Assembly (NCBI GenBank): GCA_035578905.1
Contig: JAQJVL010000101.1
Location: forward strand, 2,255,051 to 2,319,050
Length of the DNA: 64,000 nt
From: Stictocephala bisonia
Taxonomy: Eukaryota; Arthropoda; Insecta; Hemiptera; Membracidae
Direction of reading: 5' to 3'
Shown here: positions 58,001-64,000 of the stretch, in pieces
Layout: each line of letters starts with the position of its first letter
Position numbering within the stretch: the stretch's first letter is position 1
Notes under the pieces: model-generated
Told to the model about the DNA's origin: nothing
The model's database searches: none
Seen by the model: the letters and a program-made list of their open reading frames with translations, nothing else
Made by a program: the position numbers and the translations under genes

Positions 58001-60457
58001 TAGGAACGGCCTCAGAGCTTTCCTTCCACTCAGTAAACTAAACTAACATGACATTTTGAGAGATAAGAAACTCCTCTTATTCTCAAGTGGCCTACAGTAA
58101 TTTACATTTATTGTAGAAAATTAAAAGAAGAAAGACCTGAAAAATAGGTCTTGTCATAGTTAACTTTTACAAACTTAAGCCTATTTACATATCTCTAATA
58201 AACAAAATACAGACAACAAAAATAAAATTAAAATACAAACACTGAAATTCAAGAACAATATTATCAAAGTAAGGAAGATAAGTAACAAAACATTAAATCT
58301 AACATGTCTGCTAATTACCCTTTAGGCAGTTCAGTGACAGAGTAAAGGGGTGCTCCCCTCTATGCAACTGTCTTAGGGGCACCTCGGAAGCTGTGCATAC
58401 TTGAGTTCTTCTGGCAGGTAAATTTGGCAGTAAATCAACTGGACTATGGGGTTTAGATTAGGAAGACAAAGGTTGTTGGACATTTGCCATCATTAAGTGA
58501 AAAATACCAATCACAACATTTTGATTTGGTAAAACCCAAATCTTTTTCAAGTGCTGAAAACTAAATTACATCTAATTTAAAATAATAATGTTTTCAGGTA
58601 CTATATATTTATTTATGCTTAGTTAGTGTAATCTCATTTTAGTTTGATTGGAATATTAATTTAATTGTGTTTTAACATGTTTTGTTGATATCGTGATCTT
58701 GGCAGTGCCTAATTGGTAACATTAATTTCACCCAGTTAACATTTTTTATATTTAGTAGAAGTTCATTTTGTTGTACCCCATTCTAGGATCCAGGTTAAAA
58801 ATGTAGATAATTATTAAAGTAGACAAGTTTATTAGGTTAAGAACGTAGTTTTATAACATGTTTGTTTATATGTAATTTAGTTTTTAGCACTTGAAAAAGA
58901 TTTGGGTTTTACCAAATCGAAACGTCGTGATTGGTATTTTTTTCACATAATGATGGCAAATGTCCAACAACCTTTGTCTTCCTCATCTAATACTCCATCA
59001 TTAACAAATTTCAAAAACAAAGGATTTAGATTATTCAAAATTATTTTTTAAGAACTAGAGGGGTCTTACTTCAATACTACTTTGACTAATCTGATTGTCA
59101 TTTAATATTAAATTTTCTTCAACAAATTTTCTTTAGTCGTTGTGTTTCTCTTTATGAATTATTTGCCTCATCCTATTAAAATTTATGCCCACTTTTTCAT
59201 GCATGCTGTGCTAATTTACAGCTATTGGTTTCATCATTCAGAGTTTTTCTTATGTTCATTTATGCGTACTAACAAAGTACATTCAGTTTTACCTATTTAT
59301 TTTCTTTTAGATTCAGACTTAATGCTATAAACACAATTTGAATTTTGTTTTTGTTGTGTTCATTCTGTAGTGTTCATGTTGTAAGTAAGAATTAAGTAAT
59401 AGGTTGTATGTCTGTAAAAAGTAATTGTGACAAAACCTGTTTTTCAGGCTTTCCTTCTTTTTATTTGTTATGATAAATATAAATTTATTTAGTGCACTTG
59501 AGAATGAGAGAAGTTTTTTACCTCTTGAAATTTTATTAGTTAAAAAACACAGTTTTGTTGTAAAAGTCTGACTAAATTACTCTAATATAAAGCTGGACTG
59601 GGATCACTTCTTTCTTTCTTTAATCATTTTGAAGCACCAAATTTTACTTTATAATCAGATAATAAAAGACAAACTATTTCAGCACTGTACAGTAAATAAT
59701 TTGCTTTGACTGTATTTACAGATCATACTTGATTTTTTTAACACAAATACTGTCATGTTCCACTTGCCACTTGACTGATGGATTTAGTGCTACGTGGATT
59801 TGTAAATATGTGGGAAGTTCAAGGAGTTGTAAGAGGTATTATATAGTTCCCATGAAAACGGGCGTTCGGGGGACCTTATCTGGAAAATTTTTGAAACTAT
59901 ATTTTTTTTTCATTGGGGTCTGAAAATAGCCCAATATAGTTTTTGAAAACAGAACACTGTGCACTATCTTTCACCCAGTCTAAGACAAAGGGACTTCGTG
60001 ACGTTGACATCATTTCCCAAATCTAAGGTAAAAGGCTAGAAAGGACCAGCCACGTTAACAGAAGGGAGCTAGAATCCACACTAAGGATGGTATCAGAAAT
60101 TACTGCAAAAGGCAGACGACCTCTGGGTTGGCCTTGACCATGGTGGGTAGATCAACACCGAAAGACATGCGAAGGATGGCAAAGAGTTGCTGGTGAGACC
60201 AAACCTTTTTAAGTTTGAGTGGCCATATAGGTAAATAAGGTATTGTATAGAATATAAAAAAAATATGTGAAGTGTGATTAGTAATTTAATTATTGAAGGT
60301 AAAACTAGAACACAATTTTCTGAAATATTTATTGCATTTGAATTGGAATGACAATGTCTCGACAATTATAATTTAAATAAACTCCAGAAATATGCAACGA
60401 AAATAGTGTGTTACCTGGGGGGCCAGTGAGAAGAAACTGCCTTGTTTTCTTATTCAT
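41793..60457 (-). CDS. NTPCR: NTPCR/THEP1-family nucleoside triphosphatase (four exons found, last exon missing)
   Basis: A small P-loop enzyme that hydrolyses nucleoside triphosphates (human homologue: cancer-related nucleoside-triphosphatase). Minus-strand exons 60457-60415, 52772-52610, 50667-50571 and 41972-41793 join in phase to about 161 residues. The protein opens MNKKTRQFLLTGPPG. Walker A (GPPGCGKTT) spans the first intron. The family motif GFFTEEVR and a GFDVVTLDG block follow, then VGHYAVHKQSFEQIVLPLL. Walker B with its partner residues is IIDEIGKMELLS, and VILATIP follows. The human protein is about 190 residues, so about 30 C-terminal residues are lacking and a last exon lies undetected further left. 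The start is chosen because this ATG directly precedes the conserved N-terminus. Introns are large (7.6, 1.9 and 8.6 kb) and filled with transposons. Confidence 0.92.
41973..42487 (-). other. NTPCR intron 3, left part; no feature recognised
   Basis: AT-rich intronic sequence. Confidence 0.6.
42488..43128. mobile_element. TTAA-flanked element, copy 2 of the pair (inverted)
   Basis: TTAA at 42488-42491 and 43125-43128. Ends and interior match 19846-20495 in reverse orientation with few changes, including the GTCGGG/CCCGAC blocks (for example 42644-42665). Confidence 0.9.
43233..43413 (-). repeat. 3' LTR of the gypsy element
   Basis: Direct copy of 49171-49351 with about 10 differences in 181 bases, mostly transitions. 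Confidence 0.92.
43637..44093 (-). pseudogene. Integrase catalytic and C-terminal part of the gypsy element
   Basis: Minus-strand text in broken frames contains the integrase core: SDYYLSFFEVM (first catalytic Asp region, about 44070), EFAREWKFKLVFSSPYHHQA (third-residue region) and LLELRNMPLQCIGYSPAQMM (C-terminal part, open 43858-43637). Stops interrupt it. The N-terminal half of the integrase lies right of 46056. Confidence 0.75.
44096..46055. mobile_element. TA-flanked insertion inside the gypsy integrase
   Basis: Integrase coding text stops at 46058 and resumes at 44093. The sequence between is 1960 bases, with TA on each side (44094-44095, 46056-46057) and short inverted ends GTGTAAAACCTTT and CTGTAAACCTTT. 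Removing it with one TA rejoins the integrase frame, which supports the borders. It encodes no recognisable transposase. A GC-rich patch lies at about 45185-45780; the open stretch 45517-45750 there is not recognisable. Another element could be nested within. Confidence 0.6.
46056..48270 (-). pseudogene. gypsy pol: protease, reverse transcriptase, RNase H and integrase N-terminus
   Basis: Decayed polyprotein read right to left. The protease site shows LDS-stop-ATCNVI: the Gly of DSGA is a TGA at 48214-48216. Reverse transcriptase begins with VLHDQIKTEIEILEKLGIVE (about 47800). Its catalytic box reads IVIAVDVVMFG, with the second Asp of the usual DD replaced by Val. RNase H has VTLQCDASQFGLGASWMQDG and ESAYAQIEKEC (46986-46798). 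ADLLSRTP lies at 46605. The zinc-binding integrase N-terminus is VHSTHYGVESCIRRAKDVFF with CKICKRF (46298-46068). Many frame breaks occur. Confidence 0.87.
48273..49151 (-). CDS. gypsy gag-like protein with zinc knuckles
   Basis: This 292-codon open frame starts 20 bases after the 5' LTR. It is the structural protein of the retrotransposon. The N-terminal part (EKWNLFKIQWNNYV, CIDYINRLHGIVSKC) resembles capsid regions of Ty3/gypsy elements of the Mag-like type. The C-terminal part has Cys/His clusters CKFCGSKHDKGAKYC and CKQCGRQNHFSTVC that bind RNA. The frame is intact, unlike pol. Family placement is tentative. Confidence 0.82.
   Translation of the reverse strand: MKINGIPILDPLNISEKRNASEKWNLFKIQWNNYVTLAEACSGPKVAHLINKKVQKALFQSVLGSTAFQLITKLCGDDDTIASIIKILDEYFIESRNVTYERFVFNTAKQLPNKTCIDYINRLHGIVSKCNFDSLANLSKLEIEESLICNHLVAGLYDTNLGMKLLVVKDPTLSNATELCLSDKHANTFAQSMSNIPHTNESEDTFKMKAHEIIKCKFCGSKHDKGAKYCPAFGKTCKQCGRQNHFSTVCSQNIKRIKAINDCNEIANSNTEYNYDGNIYGIQDDIPKNVFS
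49171..49351 (-). repeat. 5' LTR of the gypsy element
   Basis: The 181-bp LTR partner of 43233-43413. It should hold the element promoter, but no clear TATA box was identified. Confidence 0.92.
49352..50570 (-). other. NTPCR intron 3, right part
   Basis: No coding or known element was recognised. It includes a 12-bp perfect inverted repeat CACAGAGTAAGT/ACTTACTCTGTG (50001-50012 and 50030-50041). Confidence 0.5.
50571..50667 (-). CDS. NTPCR: NTPCR exon 3
   Basis: Acceptor TTAATTTCAG and donor GTAAGT. It completes a split Leu codon and encodes DVDVPNNLPMVGHYAVHKQS to LLSKR, ending in phase 0. Confidence 0.92.
51415..51485 (+). repeat. Single arm of the 58453-58992 foldback family
   Basis: ATTAGATGAGGGAGACAAAGG through TTTGCCATCATTACATGAAAA and ACCAATAACGA matches the terminal arm of the element at 58453-58992. 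No second arm is nearby. Confidence 0.75.
51769..52492. mobile_element. TTAA-flanked element (GCCGCC/GGCG motif family)
   Basis: TTAA at 51769-51772 and 52489-52492. The ends read CACACTCGCTACCACCA and, inverted, CACATTTGCTACAACCA. Near the left end GCCGCC and TTTGTGGCGC-type blocks repeat three times (51830-51925). There is no coding frame. It lies in NTPCR intron 2. Confidence 0.85.
52610..52772 (-). CDS. NTPCR: NTPCR exon 2 with Walker A
   Basis: Acceptor TTGTACAG and donor GTAAGT. It encodes CGKTTLVKKVTASLKEYNIP, then HGFFTEEVRVGGKRQGFDVV to ILART, with split codons at both ends matching the neighbouring exons. Confidence 0.95.
53056..53545 (-). pseudogene. CR1-like LINE 3' fragment
   Basis: Minus-strand pol C-terminus in mixed frames: VHKKALRAMADVGSKEHCKQ, RNAVHTRHNVSIDIPHRRLH, CDQNPFITGSK and KLPIEVRGLDSKVFKKTVHI. 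A 3' tail of ATTCT units (53056-53070) lies at the left edge. It is 5'-truncated and decayed. Confidence 0.75.
53661..54300. mobile_element. TTAA-flanked element (GACGTCATATGACGTC family)
   Basis: The left end is TTAACCCTTTCAGGAGTAAAG (53661 on). The right end, inverted, is TTACCTCTTTCAGAAGTG, so the right TTAA has decayed. A perfect palindrome GACGTCATATGACGTC (53681-53696) lies near the left end. Two related blocks, GACGTCACATGACGCC and GACGTCAGATGATGTC, each followed by TTTACTCATTT-like text, lie near the right end. There is no coding frame. Confidence 0.85.
54301..54990 (-). other. NTPCR intron 1 segment, purine-rich part
   Basis: AT-rich sequence with a purine-rich tract at about 54700-54800 (GAGAGGAATGGAGAGATGAG). 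No known element was recognised. Confidence 0.45.
54993..55045. repeat. (AT)n microsatellite
   Basis: An uninterrupted AT dinucleotide run of about 53 bases. Confidence 0.97.
55201..55590. mobile_element. Foldback element with arms of about 140 bp
   Basis: The left arm begins TAAGACGCCGATCGTCAAGA and the right arm, inverted, TAAGACGCCGATCGTAAAGA. Similarity continues through GAGTGTAGTCATT, AACTAA-GTCGACT and AATAGC. The spacer of about 110 bases contains tRNA-like promoter boxes on the minus strand. Confidence 0.85.
55391..55455 (-). promoter_or_regulatory. tRNA-like Pol III promoter boxes in the foldback spacer
   Basis: On the minus strand TAGCGTAGTTGG (55449-55438) fits an A-box. GTTCGATCCC (55404-55395) fits a B-box, and GGTTCAATCCC directly after the A-box is a second B-box-like match. 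Spacing is tRNA-like. The whole does not fold as an intact tRNA, so a tRNA-derived SINE remnant is likely. Confidence 0.5.
55591..56570 (-). other. NTPCR intron 1 segment, no clear feature
   Basis: AT-rich sequence. A short tRNA-like motif (TGGCTCAGTAGTTTGG, minus strand, 56484-56469) may be a SINE scrap, but no B-box was found. Confidence 0.4.
56571..56652. repeat. Near-perfect 34-bp hairpin
   Basis: Arm 56571-56604 is repeated inverted at 56619-56652 with a single mismatch, around a 14-base AT-rich loop. The innermost 28 pairs are perfect (arm includes GAAGTATTCACTATAACTC). Confidence 0.92.
57455..57960 (+). pseudogene. LINE RNase H-domain fragment
   Basis: Plus-strand broken frames resemble the RNase H end of an I/R1-type LINE pol: MTGNEEADLLAKMGVSTPF, EPVCGIGLTIAKTKIL, then YITGHGHFRKHL-like, YWLCDETLESTEHLGCEAM. 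Stops and shifts are present throughout. Confidence 0.65.
58000..58452 (-). other. NTPCR intron 1 segment, no feature recognised
   Basis: AT-rich sequence. It may include the decayed 3' end of the preceding LINE fragment. Confidence 0.4.
58453..58992. mobile_element. Foldback-type element with arms of about 120 bp
   Basis: The left arm (TTAGATTAGGAAGACAAAGG) and the inverted right arm (TTAGATGAGGAAGACAAAGG) match over about 120 bases. Shared blocks include TGGACATTTGCCATCATTA, GATTTGGTAAAACCCAAAT and TTTTTCAAGTGCT. The spacer has no coding frame. A solo arm lies at 51415-51485. Confidence 0.88.
58993..60029 (-). other. NTPCR intron 1 segment, no feature recognised
   Basis: AT-rich sequence. 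The open stretches 59142-59330 and 59729-59923 do not resemble known proteins. Confidence 0.5.
60030..60240 (+). pseudogene. LINE pol C-terminal scrap
   Basis: Plus-strand text RTSHVNRRELEST, EITAKGRRPLGWP and STPKDMRRMA resembles the GRRPLGRPR...W region near the end of LINE pol proteins. It is short and broken. Confidence 0.5.
60415..60457 (-). CDS. NTPCR: NTPCR exon 1 with start codon
   Basis: ATG at 60457-60455 opens MNKKTRQFLLTGPP and ends one base into the Gly codon at donor GTAACA. The next exon completes GPPGCGKTT. The 5' UTR lies to the right; no promoter was identified. Confidence 0.92.
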
Positions 60458-61304
60458 ATTCTTGAATATTTGAACAAATGTTACTCATCAAATGTAATGA
60501 TGATGGCTGAAAAAGACAAATTACTGAATTAAATATCTTCAGGAAAGTGCTTTTGAACTCTTTGTCCAAACCTAACAGTATCAATAAGTTTTGTATGAAT
60601 GACAACTTTGTACAAACTTGGAGGGTTATCGTATTGTAAGGCAAATATAAATGATTACATGTGTTAGTACTTTGATAAAATATGTTTTTATTGTCATATT
60701 AATAAAATGATAATTAAATAGGAAACTGTTTTATTAGTTTTTTTTATATTTTCTTCTTTGTTTAAATTAAAAAAATAAAATTAGGCTTGAGGAAGTTTTT
60801 CAATGTTTTAAGATGTCATAAGCAGATTAAGGCATTTTTTGCGGCACATGAAGATTTAATGAACCAGGTTAATTGATGAATATAATTTATATATGGTTGG
60901 CTCACTATTTGAACTAAACAATTTTCATACTATATTATTATATAATTCAGACACGGTCATTATCCCCCCCCCCCCATAACTTTTGAACAGATATAATATA
61001 ACAACTAATATCTTTGAGGAGGTTGTTATAAGACTAAAAGTGATCTTTTTGGAATACACGAAGATTTCAACCCCTCCACCACCACCCCCACCAAAAGTGG
61101 GGGGGGGGGGTTAGAGGACAACATAAAATTGTAAAATGTAAGCCCCGTTGAGTGATATATAACTTTGTACGCCCATGTTAAAGGAAAACAATGCCACATA
61201 CTAGAGGTCTCATTGTTAATCCAAAACAAAATTGCATCATGTCAACATTTTTAATTAAAAACGTGTGAAAATTACGAATTAGTAACAAAAATATAGCATT
61301 TTAC
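60458..61304 (-). other. Upstream of NTPCR; homopolymer tracts
   Basis: 5' UTR and promoter region of NTPCR are expected here but no clear element is visible. A 12-base C run (60964-60975) and a 12-base G run (61099-61110) lie in inverted sense with pyrimidine-rich text between them. Confidence 0.5.
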
Positions 61305-62225
61305 TTAACCTTTGTATAGTTGCAGCAAAAAAATACCTTATTTGGACGCGCATAGTCTTAAAGACCAGGTCAGGTAAAATTAAACGTAACATTAGCTGAG
61401 ATTGTTTTAATACAATTTTATTGTTATGAATACATACAAAATTGTTTTTTGTTCATAATAATTATGTTATTTTAAAAAATCTAGTTAACAGGAATAAAAT
61501 TTTACTCATGGGAACTTAAAATTTATTGTAGTATACTTATATCTATACTTATAAGTAGTTCTTCCTTTATTCGCTCATCTCGCCTTCATCATCATTGTCT
61601 CTCGTCTCAGAACACTTAACACAAAGGGAAAGAGTAGTATGTTCCTTACGAATGTACTTCCCACACACAGAGCAAGTAGTTTGGTTTTTGCTGTTTTGTC
61701 ACCACATGCAATAAGGATTCCTGAAAATAAACAACTTATATAAATTCAATTTTTTTAACAAAATTTCTTGAAAAAAACCTAAAAAATTAAATACACCTAC
61801 CTTCAAGCAGCCCTAGCAACTCGTGGTCTTCTGTCCTCCTCCTTGATGCTAGCAAATTTTTTACTTGGTTTTCAGCTGCCTAGGAAGATAGACCTGGCCA
61901 CTAGGTTGTCTAAGCAAAGCTTCTTCACAAGTTGTTTTATAAAATCTTCCTTGCTATGTTCTCCACATCATTTGACAGAAATATTACATTTGCATAAATT
62001 CCAGCCATATTAAGTAATGCAAAGAACAAGGAAAACGACCACCCGTTGGTTTTTCTTCCCAAATGATATGTGGCTCTCAGAGTGTCTGTTCTGTTATAGT
62101 GTGTTAGAATGTCAAGTTTCATAGCATCTCCTCACTCTACTTAATTGAATCTGATCGATTCTATGTTGAAAGCAACAAGACCACCTTTTAGGCTTTGATT
62201 TGTAGCTGAAAAAGTTTCAAATTCT
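61305..62225 (-). pseudogene. piggyBac transposase C-terminal remnant with Cys-rich domain
   Basis: Minus-strand pieces, from right to left: KGGLVAFNIESIRF (about 62200), KLDILTHYNRT then RATYHLGRKTNGW and FALLNMAGIYANVIFLSND (62122-61937), and after broken text the Cys-rich C-terminal domain TTCSVCGKYIRKEHT with LCVKCSET (about 61690-61600). These match the end of piggyBac transposases, where the third catalytic Asp region normally follows YNRT; here a few codons are missing after YNRT. A TTAA followed by CCTTTG (61305-61313) may be the left terminus. The right part is lost next to the tandem array. Confidence 0.78.
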
Positions 62226-62275
62226 CTCTACACAAACAAACTGCTGTAAAGATGGCGTTCCTTATTCCATTCTAA
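62226..62275 (+). repeat. Isolated diverged unit of the 78-bp repeat
   Basis: CTACACAAACAAACTGCTGT, then AAAGATGGCGTTCCTTAT, closely matches part of the 78-bp unit, about 270 bases before the array and directly next to the piggyBac remnant. Confidence 0.75.
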
Positions 62276-62474
62276 TTTCGGCACATATACATTAAATTAA
62301 AGAGGAACAAGAGGAGCATTGTGGCAGTCTGTAATTTAGGTGCCTAGGTGAACTTTCTTCGGTGCTCAGGTAAACTTTAATTAATCTTTTACTGATTGTG
62401 GAATTTAGGCACAAAATCAAATTTACTAAGATGTAACACTCTGTAAATGTAGATTTTAGTCTAGCCACCCACCC

Positions 62475-62540
62475 GCCCATACACGAACAGCGGTATTGGC
62501 CCACCCATACACGAACAGCAGTATTGTACCCATACACAAA
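62475..62540 (+). repeat. Short tandem motif preceding the array
   Basis: Three imperfect copies of CCCATACACGAACAGCGGTA-type sequence lead directly into the 78-bp array. Related copies occur at 19226-19290. Confidence 0.65.
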
Positions 62541-63800
62541 CCTGTTACACTCCCACACTCTGTACAACTGTTGGTCTACACAAACAAACTGCTGTATAGT
62601 TGACGTTCCTTATACTGACCTGTTACACTCCCACACTCTGTCCAACTGTTGGTCTACACAAACAAACTGCTGTATAGATGACGTTCCTTATACTGACCTG
62701 TTACACTCCCACACTCTGTACAACTGTTGGTCTACACAAACAAACTGCTGTATAGTTGACGTTCCTTATACTGACCTGTTACACTCCCACACTCTGTCCA
62801 ACTGTTGGTCTACACAAACAAACTGCTGTATAGATGACGTCCCTTATACTGACCTGTTACACTCCCACACTCTGTCCAACTGTTGGTCTACACAAACAAA
62901 CTGCTGTATAGTTGACGTTCCTTATACTGACCTGTTACACTCCCACACTCTGTACAACTGTTGGTCTACACAAACAAACTGCTGTATAGTTGACGTTCTT
63001 TATACTGACCTGTTACACTCCCACACTCTGTACAACTGTTGGTCTACACAAACAAACTGCTGTATAGTTGACGTTCCTTATACTGACCTGTTACACTCCC
63101 ACACTCTGTCCAACTGTTGGTCTACACAAACAAACTGCTGTATAGATGACGTTCCTTATACTGACCTGTTACACTCCCACACTCTGTACAACTGTTGGTC
63201 TACACAAACAAACTGCTGTATAGTTGACGTTCCTTATACTGACCTGTTACACTCCCACACTCTGTACAACTGTTGGTCTACACAAACAAACTGCTGTATA
63301 GTTGACGTTCCTTATACTGACCTGTTACACTCCCACACTCTGTACAACTGTTGGTCTACACAAACAAACTGCTGTATAGTTGACGTTCCTTATACTGACC
63401 TGTTACACTCCCACACTCTGTCCAACTGTTGGTCTACACAAACAAACTGCTGTATAGATGACGTTCCTTATACTGACCTGTTACACTCCCACACTCTGTA
63501 CAACTGTTGGTCTACACAAACAAACTGCTGTATAGTTGACGTTCCTTATACTGACCTGTTACACTCCCACACTCTGTACAACTGTTGGTCTACACAAACA
63601 AACTGCTGTATAGTTGACGTTCCTTATACTGACCTGTTACACTCCCACACTCTGTACAACTGTTGGTCTACACAAACAAACTGCTGTATAGTTGACGTTC
63701 CTTATACTGACCTGTTACACTCCCACACTCTGTACAACTGTTGGTCTACACAAACAAACTGCTGTATAGTTGACGTTCCTTATACTGACCTGTTACACTG
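62541..63800 (+). repeat. 78-bp tandem array, 16 units plus a partial
   Basis: The unit starts CCTGTTACACTCCCACACTC and repeats every 78 bases from 62541 to 63789 without any length change (16 x 78 = 1248). Units differ at only a few sites: GTACAAC or GTCCAAC, GTTGAC or GATGAC, and single changes in units 4-5 and 7. Because 78 is divisible by 3 and one frame has no stop, a 445-codon open frame (62524-63861) results, repeating 26 residues with Cys-rich text (NCWSTQTNCCI). I judge it a by-product of the array rather than a gene. Confidence 0.95.
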
Positions 63801-63861
63801 TACAACTGATGGTACTTACACTTGCGATAGCAATACTATTGAAAGTCCTCACCACCAGTAA

Positions 63862-64000
63862 ATTTTTAAATATTGGTTTAAAATTATGTTTAATTTCACA
63901 AGAAATTTGTATAATCAACAAAATTGTTCAACATTTTTTTCTTTGTATTATCATGGCAACTGTAACACAAGGTATTATTATTACTCTACTGCTTCTAAAA
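63862..64000. other. Right edge of window, no feature recognised
   Basis: AT-rich sequence following the tandem array. Confidence 0.5.

Noticed and set aside
62524..63861. 445-codon open frame of 26-residue Cys-rich repeats
   Set aside because: It is fully explained by a 78-bp tandem array without a stop in one frame. It has no signal peptide or unique flanking domain, and its start falls in a short-repeat leader.

Overview
This is eukaryotic nuclear DNA, AT-rich and most likely from an insect. Genes are split by GT-AG introns up to about 16 kb long. The introns hold animal-type transposons: piggyBac, mariner, hAT, CR1-like LINEs and a Ty3/gypsy element. The species cannot be named from the sequence.

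Two host genes are clear. On the + strand, seven exons between 1992 and 29461 encode the catalytic half and C-terminus of serine/threonine protein phosphatase 5 (PP5; PpD3/PPP5C). Its TPR-encoding 5' exons lie left of the window. On the - strand, four exons between 60457 and 41793 encode a P-loop nucleoside triphosphatase of the NTPCR/THEP1 family, from the start codon to just before the C-terminus. Its last exon was not found. A possible terminal exon of a third, unidentified + strand gene lies at 39707-39816.

Nearly everything else is mobile or repeated DNA, often nested. PP5 intron 2 (3159-19607) holds a decayed piggyBac element (3186-6021), a foldback element, LINE debris, and a pair of hAT-like termini 11.8 kb apart (7445-19214). 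Between those termini lies an old LINE (about 7700-15000) that was split by a younger, nearly intact LINE (9430-12705) and by a TTAA-flanked element (13095-14005). A broken DDE transposon (about 15100-17510), itself hit by another TTAA element, and a LINE 3' end follow. PP5 intron 3 holds a TTAA element, a dead mariner and a LINE fragment. Between the two genes are a 2.3 kb hAT-type element, a tRNA-like SINE, a 38-bp minisatellite, and a pogo-like element with a second mariner nested in it. NTPCR introns hold a broken gypsy element (43233-49351), more TTAA elements, foldback elements and LINE scraps. The right edge has a piggyBac remnant and a 78-bp tandem array of exactly 16 units.

The most notable pattern is a set of TTAA-flanked elements. 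Each family carries its own palindromic motif near the ends, and one of them still contains a recognisable piggyBac transposase. Most mobile-element genes here are broken. The exception is the 952-codon LINE frame at 9752-12610.
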